From Aplectana chamaeleonis (Eukaryota > Nematoda > Chromadorea > Rhabditida > Cosmocercidae), in NCBI GenBank assembly GCA_029168955.1, contig JAPDOI010000953.1, positions 164,501 through 228,500 of the forward strand: a stretch of DNA of 64,000 bases, written 5' to 3'. This document shows positions 10,161-21,119 of the stretch, piece after piece (position 1 is the first letter of the stretch; the number at the start of each line of letters is the position of its first letter). The notes below the pieces were generated by a model. The model worked only from the letters and a program-made list of their open reading frames with translations, ran no database searches and was not told the origin of the DNA. A program made the position numbers and the translations under genes.

Positions 10161-10640
10161 AATACTTTGCCCGTTTTTTTTTAAACTGAAAAATGTTTAC
10201 AGCGATCATTAAAGGCAGTATTGAATAATAATTTCTATGTCGATATCATTAGCTGAAACGAAGGGTTGACTACCTGACAGAGCTGAATTTGTTAAGATAT
10301 TGTGTAAAGACGAAATCATAAAAATTCTTCGAAGGCAATGGTTTAAACCACCTTCAACTTATCACCAGAAACGTAAGGTCCGTTGCCCACTGCAACAACA
10401 GTGGTGAAAAGCGGCTTAAAACGAGTAACCAATAGCAATATGCTGCCCCGAATTTTTGAATATGGTGTGTTAGTCCCGCCCACATCCTCGGTAGCCACAG
10501 GAAAGTGGATGAAGGGGGCACATCACATTCAGGTTTAGGGATCGTATGGCGGGAGTGTGGGGCCAAGGGGACGTAGTATACGCGCGCCCACGCTCACGAT
10601 CAATGCCAGTAAGATTCGCTCCGAAATAAAGGATACACTG
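10161..10640. other. non-genic stretch, nothing recognised
   Basis: Short open frames only. A TTAAAGGCAG word near 10209 resembles a MITE end but the rest of the terminus (GTTCACGAT) is absent. Confidence 0.4.
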
Positions 10641-10654
10641 ACTGCTGAACTGGG

Positions 10655-10890
10655 TTGTTTACATTTTGTCGATTCGAAATTGTTCGAATATATTCGAATC
10701 GAATTTACTCGAATGCATTCGAAATTCAGAACTCGAAAAAAGAGATCATTCGAATATATTCGAAATTCGGACCTCAAGAAAAAGGGCCATTTGAATGTAA
10801 TCAAAAACCGGACTCTCAAAAAAGGGGGTATTCTAATCTCTGTAGAAATCGAACGATAAGAAAGGGAGTCATTCGAATCTATTTGATATT
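10655..10890. repeat. TTCGAA-rich diverged tandem repeat
   Basis: ATTCGAA/TTCGAAT words recur, grading into units of roughly 40-45 bp with CGGACTCTCAAAAAAGG-like cores (near 10768, 10810, 10890). Related to 780-1020. The two overlapping plus-strand frames (100 and 157 codons) are Arg/Lys/Ile-rich repeat readings, not recognisable proteins. Confidence 0.5.
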
Positions 10891-11439
10891 CGGTCTTTTT
10901 GTCCAGGGCGCAACCATATTATATCGGCTTAACCATTTCAGACGTCTAGCATTTCCGAAATTCGTGTATTACACAAGACACACTGGACAGACGTGGAAAA
11001 AGAGGAAGTTGAATGCTCTTAGATTTTCAAATGAGTTTTCCCCGGATTTTGAGAGATCCACATCATCGGCATCGATGATCTCTGATATCAAGAAAATCAG
11101 CTATCTTGTTTCAACCCATAAACAATAGCCTCCGGACTGACCTGCTCAAGAATTTCTGTCCTTGTCGAGTTAAAAATTCAACAAAGGGCTTGTTTTCATT
11201 GTTCAACTGTTTTTATTAGGTAAATTTTCATTTATTTCTTCCTCTGCATGTCGATGATTTTTTACTGCTCAGGATAAGACTACGATCTTTTTGGGTGGAG
11301 CTGTACACATGTGCACGAATTGGCTGCTTAGGATCTCAATAACTATATTTATAGCTCGTTTCTTGCCGCGTTACCTTCGTGGTCTTGTAGCCGTTTGCGG
11401 ATCAAACTGATTTTTATTGTTTTTCCCACAACTTTTCTC
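10891..11439. other. non-genic stretch, nothing recognised
   Basis: No open frame with recognisable motif. Some T-rich runs near 11210-11270. Confidence 0.4.
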
Positions 11440-11455
11440 ATCGCGGCCACTGCCT
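11440..11455. repeat. orphan MITE end
   Basis: ATCGCGGCCACTGCCT followed by TTAA at 11456-11459 matches the right end of the TTAA-type MITE family with two substitutions. The body to its left does not match, so only the terminus is left. Confidence 0.5.
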
Positions 11456-11512
11456 TTAAAGACCTGTGGGACGGCGCCCCGCTTCTGACAAAATCGTTCG
11501 AGCGCAGTTTAA

Positions 11513-11906
11513 GGTGCGTCCGAATGAGAATGGCGGCCCATGCGGCCGGCGAGCTTGGCAGGCGGCTGTGTATACATTGGACCCGAATCGAAAAACGGAT
11601 ATCCGAATCATTTTAAAAACGATGGTCGCGGGGGTCCAATTCATCCGAATGAATTCAAAATAAAAGCACTGCTATTCCGATACTACTTGCTACCACTCGG
11701 TATCTATCTGAATGCTTCCGGATATCCACAACCATGTTTTTTTTAAATGATTCGGATATCCGATATTCGATTCGGGTCCAATGTATAGAGAAGAGGGGAT
11801 GGCCGTCTTTGAAATCCAACACTCGTCCGAGGGCGACACATGCGACGGCCGCCTGCCAAGCACGCCGGCCGCGTGGCCCGCCATTGTCATTCGGCCACAC
11901 TTTACC
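11513..11906. mobile_element. 394-bp TTAA-flanked foldback element
   Basis: TTAA lies at 11509-11512 and 11907-11910. Nearly the whole element folds back on itself: GGATATCCGAATCATTTTAA near 11597 mirrors TTTAAATGATTCGGATATCC near 11743; TACATTGGACCCGAATCG near 11573 mirrors CGATTCGGGTCCAATGTA near 11768; GCTTGGCAGGCGGC near 11549 mirrors GCCGCCTGCCAAGC near 11848. The loop is about 90 bp. Non-coding; MITE with TTAA preference, ends different from the AGGCA family. Confidence 0.75.
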
Positions 11907-11910
11907 TTAA

Positions 11911-12905
11911 AAGTTATGTTGACCTCGGGCTTATTTTGACTGATATCATACCTTTGCATACATATCATTGTCACTCAGTTAGACTTCCATTTAACCTACA
12001 CCTTTGCATGTGTGTCCTTCATACCTAAGAAAAGTGATTTTGAGTGATAATGAATGGATTGTGTGCATCTGTTTATGTGATGATTATTGAATGGAACAAC
12101 AGAGAAGGGAATCTCTACTCTGTAGTAGTTGTATTGTACAGTTTTTCCTACATCAAAGGTGGTTATGACAAGATTGTTCCGGTTCTTTCCTACTAATGTT
12201 CTGATTTCTCTTCGTGTCCCTCAACACTGTCGAACTCTTTCATTGGTCATGGTTGACCTTCTTTCAATCATGTTGAAGTTTGTTGATGAAAAGATTTTTC
12301 TTTGTATCGTTTCAAGCACACATATTTATTATACTTATGCAGCTGTGTAGAGTAGTATCCACTGTGTTCTGTATAGCGTTCATTGCGATTTTTCGCTCTT
12401 CAGTTAATCACTTTTCTTGTAATGTTCAGACGAAACTCTCTGAAGAGACTAACTCCTTTTCTCTACATGTTTTCTGATGCTGCTCGATGACATGCTTCAG
12501 CATGGGTCGACAGGTCGGTGAAATTGGTAAAATTTAACAAGTTACAAAAAACGCCAAGCAATCGTCCCTCTGCAGACGGTGCTTTTGGTCGCATGCTCAG
12601 TAGGAGGAGCGAGAAAAGTGCGAAGTGATTCGCAACGGTCACTCTCGAATCTGACCAGCTAGCGAAAAAACTTTTTTCTCTCATTTCTACTAGAATAGCG
12701 AAAGTAGCGCAAGGGGACGAGCCCCCGCTCGAGGAGCTTGTGCTGCCTTTGTGTCGCTTTTAACAGCACGTGCTGCCCTCGTCCTCCATTTGTCGCCTCA
12801 GCTGCTGCTCTGTGTTGTGGCCAGCACAGTGTGGTAACACTGCTCAAAGTGGTCCCTTGGGTAACTACGACCATACTCATAATCAACATTTGAAGTTCTT
12901 TCCTT
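11911..12905. other. non-genic stretch, nothing recognised
   Basis: T-rich sequence on the plus strand (12080-12480) and a CTGCTGC/TGTGCTGCC-rich piece (12740-12830). Open frames of 87 codons or fewer without motifs. Confidence 0.4.
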
Positions 12906-12909
12906 TTAA

Positions 12910-13383
12910 AGGCACAGTCCAATCTCAGAGGTGAAATCTGATATTATGGTCCGGTCGCCGCCTATAGCAACCCTGCCGAGCGCGGAAACTCAATTCGCTC
13001 AAATAAGCGAGAAAAAGCTAGGAAGAAGTCGACCACGCACCCTTGAAAGAAAAAAATGGGTAACGCCCCCTGCCAGGTTTCGACCCTAATAGGGAAGAGA
13101 CGCGCGAATGATTTCATTCAAAACCTATGTTCTTCGATTTGTTTTCGGTCTGGCTATATATTGTGGCCTGCTTCAGAACGATGGATGCAAATAACGAGAA
13201 AATACGGGCTTGAGACAACTCGTCCGCGAACTTCTAACCGTTCAAAGTTGAAATTTTTGAGGAGCCGTAACTCCGTTCGTAGTGGGTTCTGAGCGATTCT
13301 GGAGACACCAATGTGATCAGCGTGAAATTCTCTCCAAGATAGGCGAAAAAACCGGAGAATCGATCCCGGGTTGGACTGTGCCT
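12910..13383. mobile_element. TTAA-type MITE, diverged subfamily B
   Basis: Starts AGGCACAGTCCAATC after TTAA (12906-12909) and ends GGTTGGACTGTGCCT before TCAA (13384-13387, a mutated TTAA). The right half (13190-13370) matches family A over the GACAACTCGTCC and GGAGCCGTAACTCCGTTC blocks, but the termini differ from AGGCAGTGTTCACG. The same right end occurs at 19792. Confidence 0.7.
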
Positions 13384-13387
13384 TCAA

Positions 13388-13757
13388 GAACATGAACATG
13401 CCCACTCATGACTGAAAACCCGACTATAACAAGGCAACCGATTATCAAACACGGGTGTACACTTTTTCGACAGTCCTGATATCAGCTCGACTGTACCAAT
13501 ATCTGTTGCTCGCAAAAAGCAATAGAGGGAGTTCAAGACAAACGGTCACTACTCATGAATCTGCAGCTAAGTTTTTCAATTTAATACCAGTTTGTCTTCG
13601 AGTTAATGACCAGGCGCCGCCCGGTCGCCGTCGACCAAGGCACGCTGCCAGCCAATCGCCAAGTCGCCGCGACCTGACGCTACTAACTACCAACTGCTCG
13701 ATGCCATTTTTCAACACTTCCATTTCATGTCCAACTGGTCGCCCTTCTATGACTCAA
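13388..13757. other. non-genic stretch, nothing recognised
   Basis: A 104-codon plus-strand open frame (13455-13769) has no recognisable motif and runs into the next element's end. Confidence 0.4.
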
Positions 13758-14231
13758 GCCGAGTTTTGACTGCATCGCTGCTGTTTTTCATCGCAGCGAT
13801 TTCACACCCGCTGCTGCAGCGATGTAGCAGCGCCAGCGATTCTGTTCATAGTGCATAGCCTCATGCATGATCGAAGAAATTCAATCAATCAGTGAAAATA
13901 ATGCCTGATAGTTATCAATAACACGTTTCGACCCGTAAACACTGATCTTTTCATGTGAAAGGGTCAATATTCACTAGACGAAACGTGTCATTCGCTGGCC
14001 ATCGCTGCATCGCTGCCATAATGGCAGCGATGGAGCGATGATCAGCGACCACCGAGAATCGCTCCTCCAGCAGCAAAGCAGTAAAACATAGGATTTCGTC
14101 GCCGCGACCCAGCGATGTAGGACGTTTGCCACGAAGCGATCACAATTGGAGCGGATTTCCATTACGCGCGATGAAAAAGGAACAGTAGTCCCTCGCATGG
14201 CCGCAGCGACCACTTGCAGTCAAAACTAGGC
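13758..14231. mobile_element. inverted-repeat element with GCAGCGA-rich interior
   Basis: Ends GCCGAGTTTTGACTGCA (13758-13774) and TGCAGTCAAAACTAGGC (14215-14231) are inverted repeats with one mismatch. The interior has many CAGCGATG words on both strands, clustered just inside each end (13775-13845 and 13995-14220), as in subterminal transposase-binding repeats. Flanks CTCAA and TTCAA may be a degraded 5-bp duplication. No coding capacity; superfamily undecided. Confidence 0.6.
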
Positions 14232-15685
14232 TTCAATCTCCGGCTAAACGTGCGGTGGTGGTCAATGAATTGCGCGGAGAGCTCACTTTTATCAGCGCGC
14301 GATCTCTCAAACCTGGTACTTGTATGCTAGATTCACATTTTCGTTGGAACGAGTCTTCAAAAAAAAAACTTTCGGTATTTTTCTGACTATCAAATCAAGC
14401 GTTGTTCCACTCTGAAGAAAATGTCAATTTAAAAAGGCACCCTCGAGAAAAGTAGTCCCTTGCGAGCAATTTGAACGGTTCAGCTTTGCTAAAAACTGAA
14501 GAATTATTCTGGAAATAGGGATGATTCGTCATTCTCATCGGATGGTGATTGTGTGTAACCGGCCAAAAATTCGAGAGGTGTTCGACTCTCCTAAATAGAT
14601 TTATTTAGCGTGTTCTTCCAGACTTGCAACATTTTGTCTTTTTTAACTCTGGAAGGTGTAAGTCGGAAAATGTAAGATCACTTTCTGACTCCTAAATGTG
14701 TTTCCATAAACTCAAACTTTACTCGCATTTTCCATAGAAAACCCAATTGTTCTGGTTTTGGGCGAAGACTTGTATTTTTCAAATGCTAATCGGCGATGGT
14801 TTGCAAAAAATTAAACGAAATGGAGAATACTTTTTCCTAACGAAAAGCAGAATGTTTAGGGAATAAAAAGCCGAAAGAACCATTTTTCCAATGAAATCAA
14901 TTAATCGAGCACTTCCGGAAAATGTTCAGGAAAATAATTTAGAAATAAGAAAAAATGCTCAAGAAATTCAAAAATCGTTGTTTTTTGTAAGAAAAGAAAT
15001 CACCATTTACAGAAAGATCAAAAAACGATGAATACTCTGGATTCCATTTGAACCCTGGACATTCTTCTAAGCAGTGCGAATTTCAGCGACTTAAGAATAT
15101 TTTGAGGAGAACTTTATTTTAGTTCAGCATTCGCTTCCTTAAAATTAAGTTCGGATTATGCACCCCGTTCTTTTCCTTCTTTCAAGCGCAAAGCTACGAG
15201 TATTCTTCTTGCGTCGTAATTTTTCAATTTGTTTTTGTGTTGCATCATATTCTATGCCCGTTTTTTCACGTCTACCCTATGTGTCGTGTTGAATAAATGA
15301 ATAAATAATTCGTCTTTCAAAACGAGAGAAACATATTATCACGCTTAATTCACATCTCTACAGTCACGAAACAGAGTGAGAGTCAATTCATGTTCAAGTT
15401 ATAGAGAAAGTCTGTGAAAAGAAATGTTTTTGGAGACACCGCAATCACTACTGACCGAGGCCTGTGTTGAACGGCCCTCGCAAACTCGTGCCAGATACGA
15501 GGCCGCCTAGGGTGGGCATGAGACAGCCCATCATTTCCCCAGTTGTGGCAGAGATCAATGGATATAAGCAAGGAAAGTCATCAAAGAGCCTCACTGGGTT
15601 CTTTATTTTTGATGGGTTGGCGCAGCGCTGCTGCTGAGCTCGACACATCTTCCGGAGAAGGGTAATGAGAAAAAAGGAAAGATCA
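14232..15685. other. non-genic AT-rich stretch
   Basis: Long AT-rich region with few open frames over 60 codons. Nothing recognised on either strand; no RNA gene signature. Confidence 0.4.
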
Positions 15686-15689
15686 TTAA

Positions 15690-15905
15690 TGAGGAGCAGC
15701 AATTGGGGAAAGAAAAGAGGCAGTTGGGGCCACAATGAGGAGCAGCAGTTGGGGCCACAAGCAGGAGCAGCAGTTGGGGAGACGACTGGAGCAGTTGGGG
15801 CGACTGTAGCAGCACGTGAGGCCACTATACGAGCAGCAGTTGGGGCAGTGAGCGGAGCAAGAGGACACAACGTGCTGCCCTGGGCAGCAGTTGGGGGAAC
15901 GAAAG
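15690..15905. repeat. GCAGCAGTTGGGG minisatellite, irregular
   Basis: GCAGTTGGGG or a close variant recurs about eight times (near 15705, 15719, 15746, 15769, 15788, 15836, 15887) with GAGGAGCAGCA or GCAGCAG leading in and GCCACA following. Spacing varies (about 14-50 bp), so it is a decayed minisatellite. Overlapping Ala/Gly-rich or Cys/Pro-rich frames are by-products. The G runs could form quadruplexes on the plus strand. Confidence 0.65.
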
Positions 15906-16798
15906 GAACTTACACCTCGACGAGTAACTGCGTTAGTAATCCCTTCGTGCTGCCTTACTAAGCCGCGAGTATCTGAGTCCTTGTCGTGGATCCAGGGGGG
16001 ACCTTCTCCGCCGTGGGACCGCGACAACCCTGGGCGACATGCTTGTGGTGAGTTTTAAAATGAACCACCCGTGAAGTCAATGACGTCATCGTTCGGGTGC
16101 TCGTTGGGGGTCCCCGCTATGCCTTTAGGTAGTGTCCCGACCGTGACTGTGACGTGATCACGAGCGTTGCGATGCTGTACTCCCGCTGCCCTTCATCGTA
16201 TGACTCCGAGTAGGTCTGTGTTTTTTCTCCTATCGGGAGTCTTACGCGGAGTGTCCCCCGATTCGCCTAAGAAGCGCTACCCTTTTCCCGAGACTGAGCA
16301 CGCTCCAAACAAAGCGCTTCTCACCTTCGCTACTCAATCATCTCCTATTGAGAGCTATGTACTTTCCACAAAGCGCGCCCGCCCCTCCAACGATGCGCTG
16401 CACCGATCTCAATGAAATGCGCACGCTTTCCATGTTACGCTTACCACCTTCAAAGGCTCTGCGCAATCTCTGAAAGGAACGCTACTCCCCAAAAAGCGCA
16501 CACGCACTCGTTGGAGCAATGCTTATTATATACGACGCTGCACTCGTAGCTCGTTGAGCACTTCCCACTTCTTATGGCTCTGTGCGCGCTTCGTGTAAAA
16601 CGCTACTATCATGACACGGCACACAATATCATGAGGCACCACACACTTAACAGCAAGACGAATTTCAATTTCGACGACGCAAAAATGATTGAAAATCCGC
16701 CGATTTCTTCAATGAAAATATCATGATTGGTGCACTTTACGATCATACAATTTGACTTGATTCAACTTTGACTCAATCAGAATTATTGCTGCTTGGGC
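15906..16798. other. non-genic stretch with AAGCGC words
   Basis: AAGCGC or GCGCTT recurs between 16270 and 16600, at irregular spacing; may be a decayed repeat. No gene recognised. Confidence 0.4.
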
Positions 16799-16860
16799 GC
16801 TATTCATACTCCTCAACGCCAGCGCGTGATGCGCAGGCGTGGCGTTGGAGTATGAATAGC
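16799..16860. repeat. perfect-looking hairpin, about 22-bp stem
   Basis: GCTATTCATACTCC(T)CAACGCCA at 16799 pairs with TGGCGTTGGAGTATGAATAGC ending at 16860, with one bulged base and a GC-rich loop. A related word (GACGAGTATGAATTGCG) lies at 17112. Could be the end or core of a small foldback element. Confidence 0.65.
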
Positions 16861-17329
16861 CTGACGACACGCCAACGCGGCACGCTTCTGACGCCCGCTC
16901 CGCAGTAGCTTATTAATACACCAAAAATTCCATTGCGTTTCATAATATTTAATTCCAGTATTATCCTTTGCTACCATGGTGGTGAACGTACGCACAGAAG
17001 TCGCGTGTTTGTGAAAGTTGAGGTCCACGTTATACCGCTTCGCCATAGCGTTCCCGCTTGCGTTTTCATAGTCTCCGCAGGTGCGTGACGCGCGTAACGC
17101 AATGGCGCAGACGAGTATGAATTGCGACTTACAACGACTCGTCGGAACATTGTTATCTACTATTGCAGCAGAGCTCGTCCAGACACTGAGCTGACCAACT
17201 TGTTTATAATTTCGTGTTTGAACAAGAATGAGCCGTTCAGATCCCCGAAGCTCTGTACCGAACGTCCTCAACAAAGGAAGGACACATGAACATAAAGGTT
17301 ATTCGAAACGGAATAAACGTTTCCAGGAC
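16861..17329. other. non-genic stretch, nothing recognised
   Basis: Minus-strand open frame of 153 codons (16813-17274) has no recognisable motif. Confidence 0.35.
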
Positions 17330-17700
17330 CATTTTTGAAGTAGAATTTGGATTCGCTCTCGCACTGAAGAGGCAGTAATGGAGATGAGACCTGGTGGTAA
17401 GTAAACTGGGCCTGGTCTCAGCCGAGGTGTGAAAATCGAAACATTGAGGTTCAGCAGTCTGGCTGACAAAGTTCTTCAACCAGGTTTTCACAGAGATGAA
17501 AACGCCGGCGGACTGGCAGCAGAGCACAACGATCCCATTCCGGAAAAGGAAAGGCAGCCCTGCCGGCTGTGTCAATTATCGGGTCATACACCTACTCACT
17601 CACAGCATGAAGATTTTCGAGCAAATTATCGATGGTCGCATTCGAGAAATCGTGGAGACGCCCAATATCCAACGTGAATTTGGTGTTAATCCAATTGCTG
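17330..17700 (+). pseudogene. RTE-type LINE reverse transcriptase fragment
   Basis: The frame WLTKFFNQVFTEM (from 17460) continues as TPADWQQSTTIP, GSPAGCVNYR and HSMKIFEQIIDGRIREIV (to about 17665). This order is the N-terminal fingers region of RTE-clade reverse transcriptases, where NYRPI and the KIFER..D.RIRE block are typical. Upstream, 17330-17455 looks like the decayed preceding part in other frames. The catalytic YxDD part is absent, so this is a 5'- and 3'-truncated relic. The RTE label is from recalled family resemblance. Confidence 0.75.
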
Positions 17701-18650
17701 AAGAGCTCCGTGGACCAGGATTGCAATGATATTGTCATGTTCTGCGTGGTAAAGACGATTCCTTTCGAGAGATCGCTTTTGTTTTAGAATTCGATGGCAA
17801 GAGAACAAACGAATATCAGAAGCAGCGCTGGCTTTCCATGCTGCACAACGATCCGAAGGCTGCTGGTATACATTCCGATCAGAAACACGATCGGGAAAAA
17901 TAGGCGCCAATGCGCTATCTATTCGGACCCTGCAAGAAAGTGAGACAAACGCTAAAGAAGAAGAATTCGAATTTGCCCGTCCCTCCCCATAGGTGTCGTG
18001 CTTTCTCTGAACAGAGTGGAGACATGAACGCTCGACCATCGAAACGAGCAGTTGTGAATCTTGGGCGTGCCCAAACCCTTTGGAGCCACGAGAGGTTGAA
18101 CTTCATTTCGTCTGAGGTTTATTCAGAAGGGAATTTCGGTTGTTCTATCTATTTTTTATCCATTACAAATTACGGCATGCTACCGTAGCTAGCGTTGCGT
18201 GATGTACCTATGGTAGCCTACAAGAAAAAGGCTTGTAACTCCGCTTATAGAAAGGCGTCGCACCTATGAAGGGAAATTTGAATTTCCCGTTAAGATGCTG
18301 GGAAAAAATATAACGCTTTCGAAACGGTCAGTGTGCCCATGTTTCCATCCTCCGTAGGAAATTTGTAACGACTGGCGCGCCACTTCGTGCTCGCGTACTG
18401 ATTGCTTCAGCGAGCTTGTTTCCTGGGTTAAAGTCGCCTTACTCAAGCTTGTATCACACCAGAATTCCCTCGAATCTGTAATTTTTTCCAACGTGACGCA
18501 AAAAAAGGTAGATGGGCGAGCGCCGTTCAATAAACATTGAAATAACATAGTCGCCGCATCCGACAATGATGAGTTGAAAACCTTCTGAAGGGGATAAAAC
18601 GTTATTTATATACAGCAGCCTCCCAAACAGGAATGCGCGGCAAAGGCTTT
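17701..18650. other. non-genic stretch, nothing recognised
   Basis: Several open frames of 60-117 codons on both strands, none with a motif I recognise. Confidence 0.35.
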
Positions 18651-18654
18651 TGAA

Positions 18655-18722
18655 AAGTCGGCAAACGGCAATCGGCAAAATTTGGTCAAAAAGGGCCGGC
18701 AAACGACAAACGGCAAAAGTAA
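18655..18722. repeat. short GGCAAACGGCAA repeat
   Basis: GGCAAACGGCAATCGGCAAA at 18659 is followed by GGCAAACGACAAACGGCAAA at 18699. A similar run, GGCAATCGGCAAACGGCAA, occurs at 23569-23590, so it is dispersed. Confidence 0.6.
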
Positions 18723-18939
18723 AAAACTACGCCTCAACACGGTATAATTGCTTCAAAAGTGAAACAAAATTAGTGTTTATCTTGCTTGGTACACTTCTTC
18801 CTACTTTGTTCTTTCAAGATTTACCGAATTTCGAAGCATCAAGTTTTCGAAAGCACTAGAAAGCAGAAGCCTGATGGGCCCTGAACTTTTACCAAAAAAA
18901 CATATTGAATCGCGTTCAGTTGGTTCTGCGTTTCTCTCT

Positions 18940-19185
18940 CTATTTCGAAAACGGTCCCACGCTGAGTCCAATGATGTCTCTGAAATCGTACAAGACCCCC
19001 TTAAAACGGAGTTATGGCCCCTCAAAATTTGAACTGTGGAAGCGTGATGGACGAGTTGTCCGAGGCTCGTACCTTCCGTCATTTGTAACCGATGCTTGCG
19101 AGCTGACCTGAACAATGAGAGAGGCTGCGAATGAAGGGAAGAACGGGGCTAATGATTGAAAGTCATCTCTCATCTCGCCACCGTT
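18940..19185. mobile_element. MITE half-copy, left arm of a composite palindrome
   Basis: Family text CGAAAACGGTCCCACGCTGA through GGGAAGAACGGGGC, in the orientation of the copy at 1530-2014. It stops at the foldback element at 19186. Its outer terminus is not recognisable. Confidence 0.65.
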
Positions 19186-19504
19186 GAGCTCGGAAGATCG
19201 TAAAAAGGGCGTGCCAAAGTGGCTTCCCGAGATGGGCGCCCCATGGTGGCTTCCCGCTATTACTCGCCTATTCGGAGGAATTGAGAGCTCGCATTTGGCA
19301 GGTGTTATACGGGGTTGGTCTACTTCACCACTAGGTGAAAATCTCAGATTTCGTCCCTGAGCTTGGGTAGACCCACACCATATAACAACTGTCAGGTGCA
19401 AGCTCTCAATTTCTTCTAATAAGCGAGATATAGGAGGAAACCACCCTGGGGCTCCCACACCCGGAAGCCACTTTGGCACGTTCCTTTTACGATCTTTCGA
19501 GCTC
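19186..19504. mobile_element. 319-bp foldback element between two MITE halves
   Basis: Begins GAGCTCGGAAGATCGTAAAA and ends TTTTACGATCTTTCGAGCTC. The arms also share GGCACG/CGTGCC, GTGGCTTCC/GGAAGCCAC, AGGAATTGAGAGCT/AGCTCTCAATTTCT, so the stem covers about 130 bp per arm with a central loop near 19310-19390. Non-coding hairpin element. Confidence 0.7.
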
Positions 19505-19792
19505 AATACTAGCGTGATGAGCGATGATTTCCGATCAATACCCCGTTCTTCCCTTCGTTCTCTGCCTCTCTATTTATTGAGGTAGGCTCGCATACATCGG
19601 TCTCAAATGACGGAAGTTACAAGCCTCGGACAACTTGTCCACCTTACTTCCGCAGCTCAATTTTTGAGGAGCCATAACTCCGTTCCCAGAGGGTATCGAG
19701 CAATACTAAAGACACCTTTGGAATCAGCGCAGGACCGTTTTTTGGATATAAAAAAAAAACAGAAAAAACGATCATGAGGTTGGACTGTGCCT
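19505..19792. mobile_element. MITE half-copy, right arm of the composite palindrome
   Basis: Same family segment as 18940-19185 but inverted, and it keeps the subfamily-B terminus GGTTGGACTGTGCCT ending at 19792 before TCAA. Confidence 0.65.
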
Positions 19793-19901
19793 TCAAGGGC
19801 AGGATACACACCCGCAAAAGTGGATGAGGTACCGAACTAATAGACCCGAACTGCCCGCATAACAACGCTTGCGCCGTTGGGTACGTCAAAGGCGAGCTTA
19901 A

Positions 19902-20387
19902 AGGCAGTGTTTACGATGAAAAAAGTTTTCGAAATTCCACGAGGATTGGGTAGTGGAGGGACACTCTGTAACGTTAACGTCGAAAGAGCGCATAAAAACG
20001 AGCCAGGAAGAGCCCCAAAAGAGCCCGAATTCGCAACTTCGAGCGCATTGAATACCCCAAAAGCGCATCACACGCCCACCGACGTGAACAAATGAATGCT
20101 CGAGATCGTGAGATGAGCGATGATTTCCAATCATTAGCCCCGTTCTTCCCTTCATTCTCCGCTTCTCTCTTTACTCAGGTCAGCTCGCATAGATCGGCTG
20201 CAGAAGACGGAAGTTACAAGCCTTGGACAACTCGTCCACCATGTTTCCATAGCTCAATTTTTGAGGGACCATACCTGCGTTCACAGAAGGTCTTGTATGA
20301 TTTTAGAGACACCATTGGAATCAGCATGGGGCCGTTTTCAAGATAGGCGGAAAAACAGAAAAACGATTTTCATCGTGAACACTGCCT
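19902..20387. mobile_element. TTAA-type MITE, complete reference copy
   Basis: Starts AGGCAGTGTTTACGAT and ends ATCGTGAACACTGCCT, flanked by TTAA at 19898-19901 and 20388-20391. The unlike bases outside (GAGC left, ATAACC right) make the TTAA the true target duplication. 486 bp, no transposase. This copy best defines the family in this window. Confidence 0.85.
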
Positions 20388-20391
20388 TTAA

Positions 20392-21117
20392 ATAACCGTA
20401 TTCGAGCAATACTTGGCTTCCGAGGCGTGGCACTCCACCCGCTTTCCTCTGAAACAGCGACATCACCTTCAAAAATTTCAAAAATTGCTTTCACCACACT
20501 AATGTAACCTGCTGACAAAGTGTTGAAGGCAGGGTCCATGACAAGAATTATCTTTCAGTTTCTACCGAGAATCTGAAAGACGGAGGCCCTGTGCAAGGAC
20601 CACGTTGAAAAACGGAGTTGAGCAATAATCATTTGACCCCATACGCCCCTGAAGCTAACCGCGCAAGCCTACGAGGTCCAGATCGCTCAACAGTGGTCTC
20701 ACGCCATCACTGACGTGAACATGTTGGATTCGCCTGATTGTAGCTTCTTGAAATCCTATCATTCCTCCTCACATGTCTACTTTAGGGTCAAAGGCAGGAT
20801 GTCCGAAATCTATTTTTTCTTCGATTTGCTGATTTCTTTCTTTGATTTCCTAATTGCTGCACTAGGCCCCATACCCTTCGATCTCTGGTGATGATGCGAG
20901 GACCGTTCTGATCGTGATCACTGCATTCGAAAAATCGCGAAGTTCCACGCATGACACCTGCACGATAAATGAGAACAAGTCTTCCAGATATCAATTGATA
21001 GCTGCGGTAGATTTGAGTCTTTGAAGCTCTCCGCAGCGTAAGCCTTTTGGTACAAGCCGTACGAGTAACTATCTCCAAGATAGCTTGTGGGATGGGGAGC
21101 GGTTACTTGAAGGCTAC
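20392..21117. other. non-genic stretch, nothing recognised
   Basis: Open frames of up to 96 codons without motifs, between the MITE and the Tc1 element. Confidence 0.4.
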
Positions 21118-21119
21118 TA

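Noticed and set aside
10655..11128. 157-codon plus-strand frame
   Set aside because: Mostly a reading of the TTCGAA-rich repeat, with no domain.
15448..15870. Ala/Pro/Cys-rich minus-strand frame (140 codons)
   Set aside because: It is the reading of the GCAGCAGTTGGGG minisatellite.
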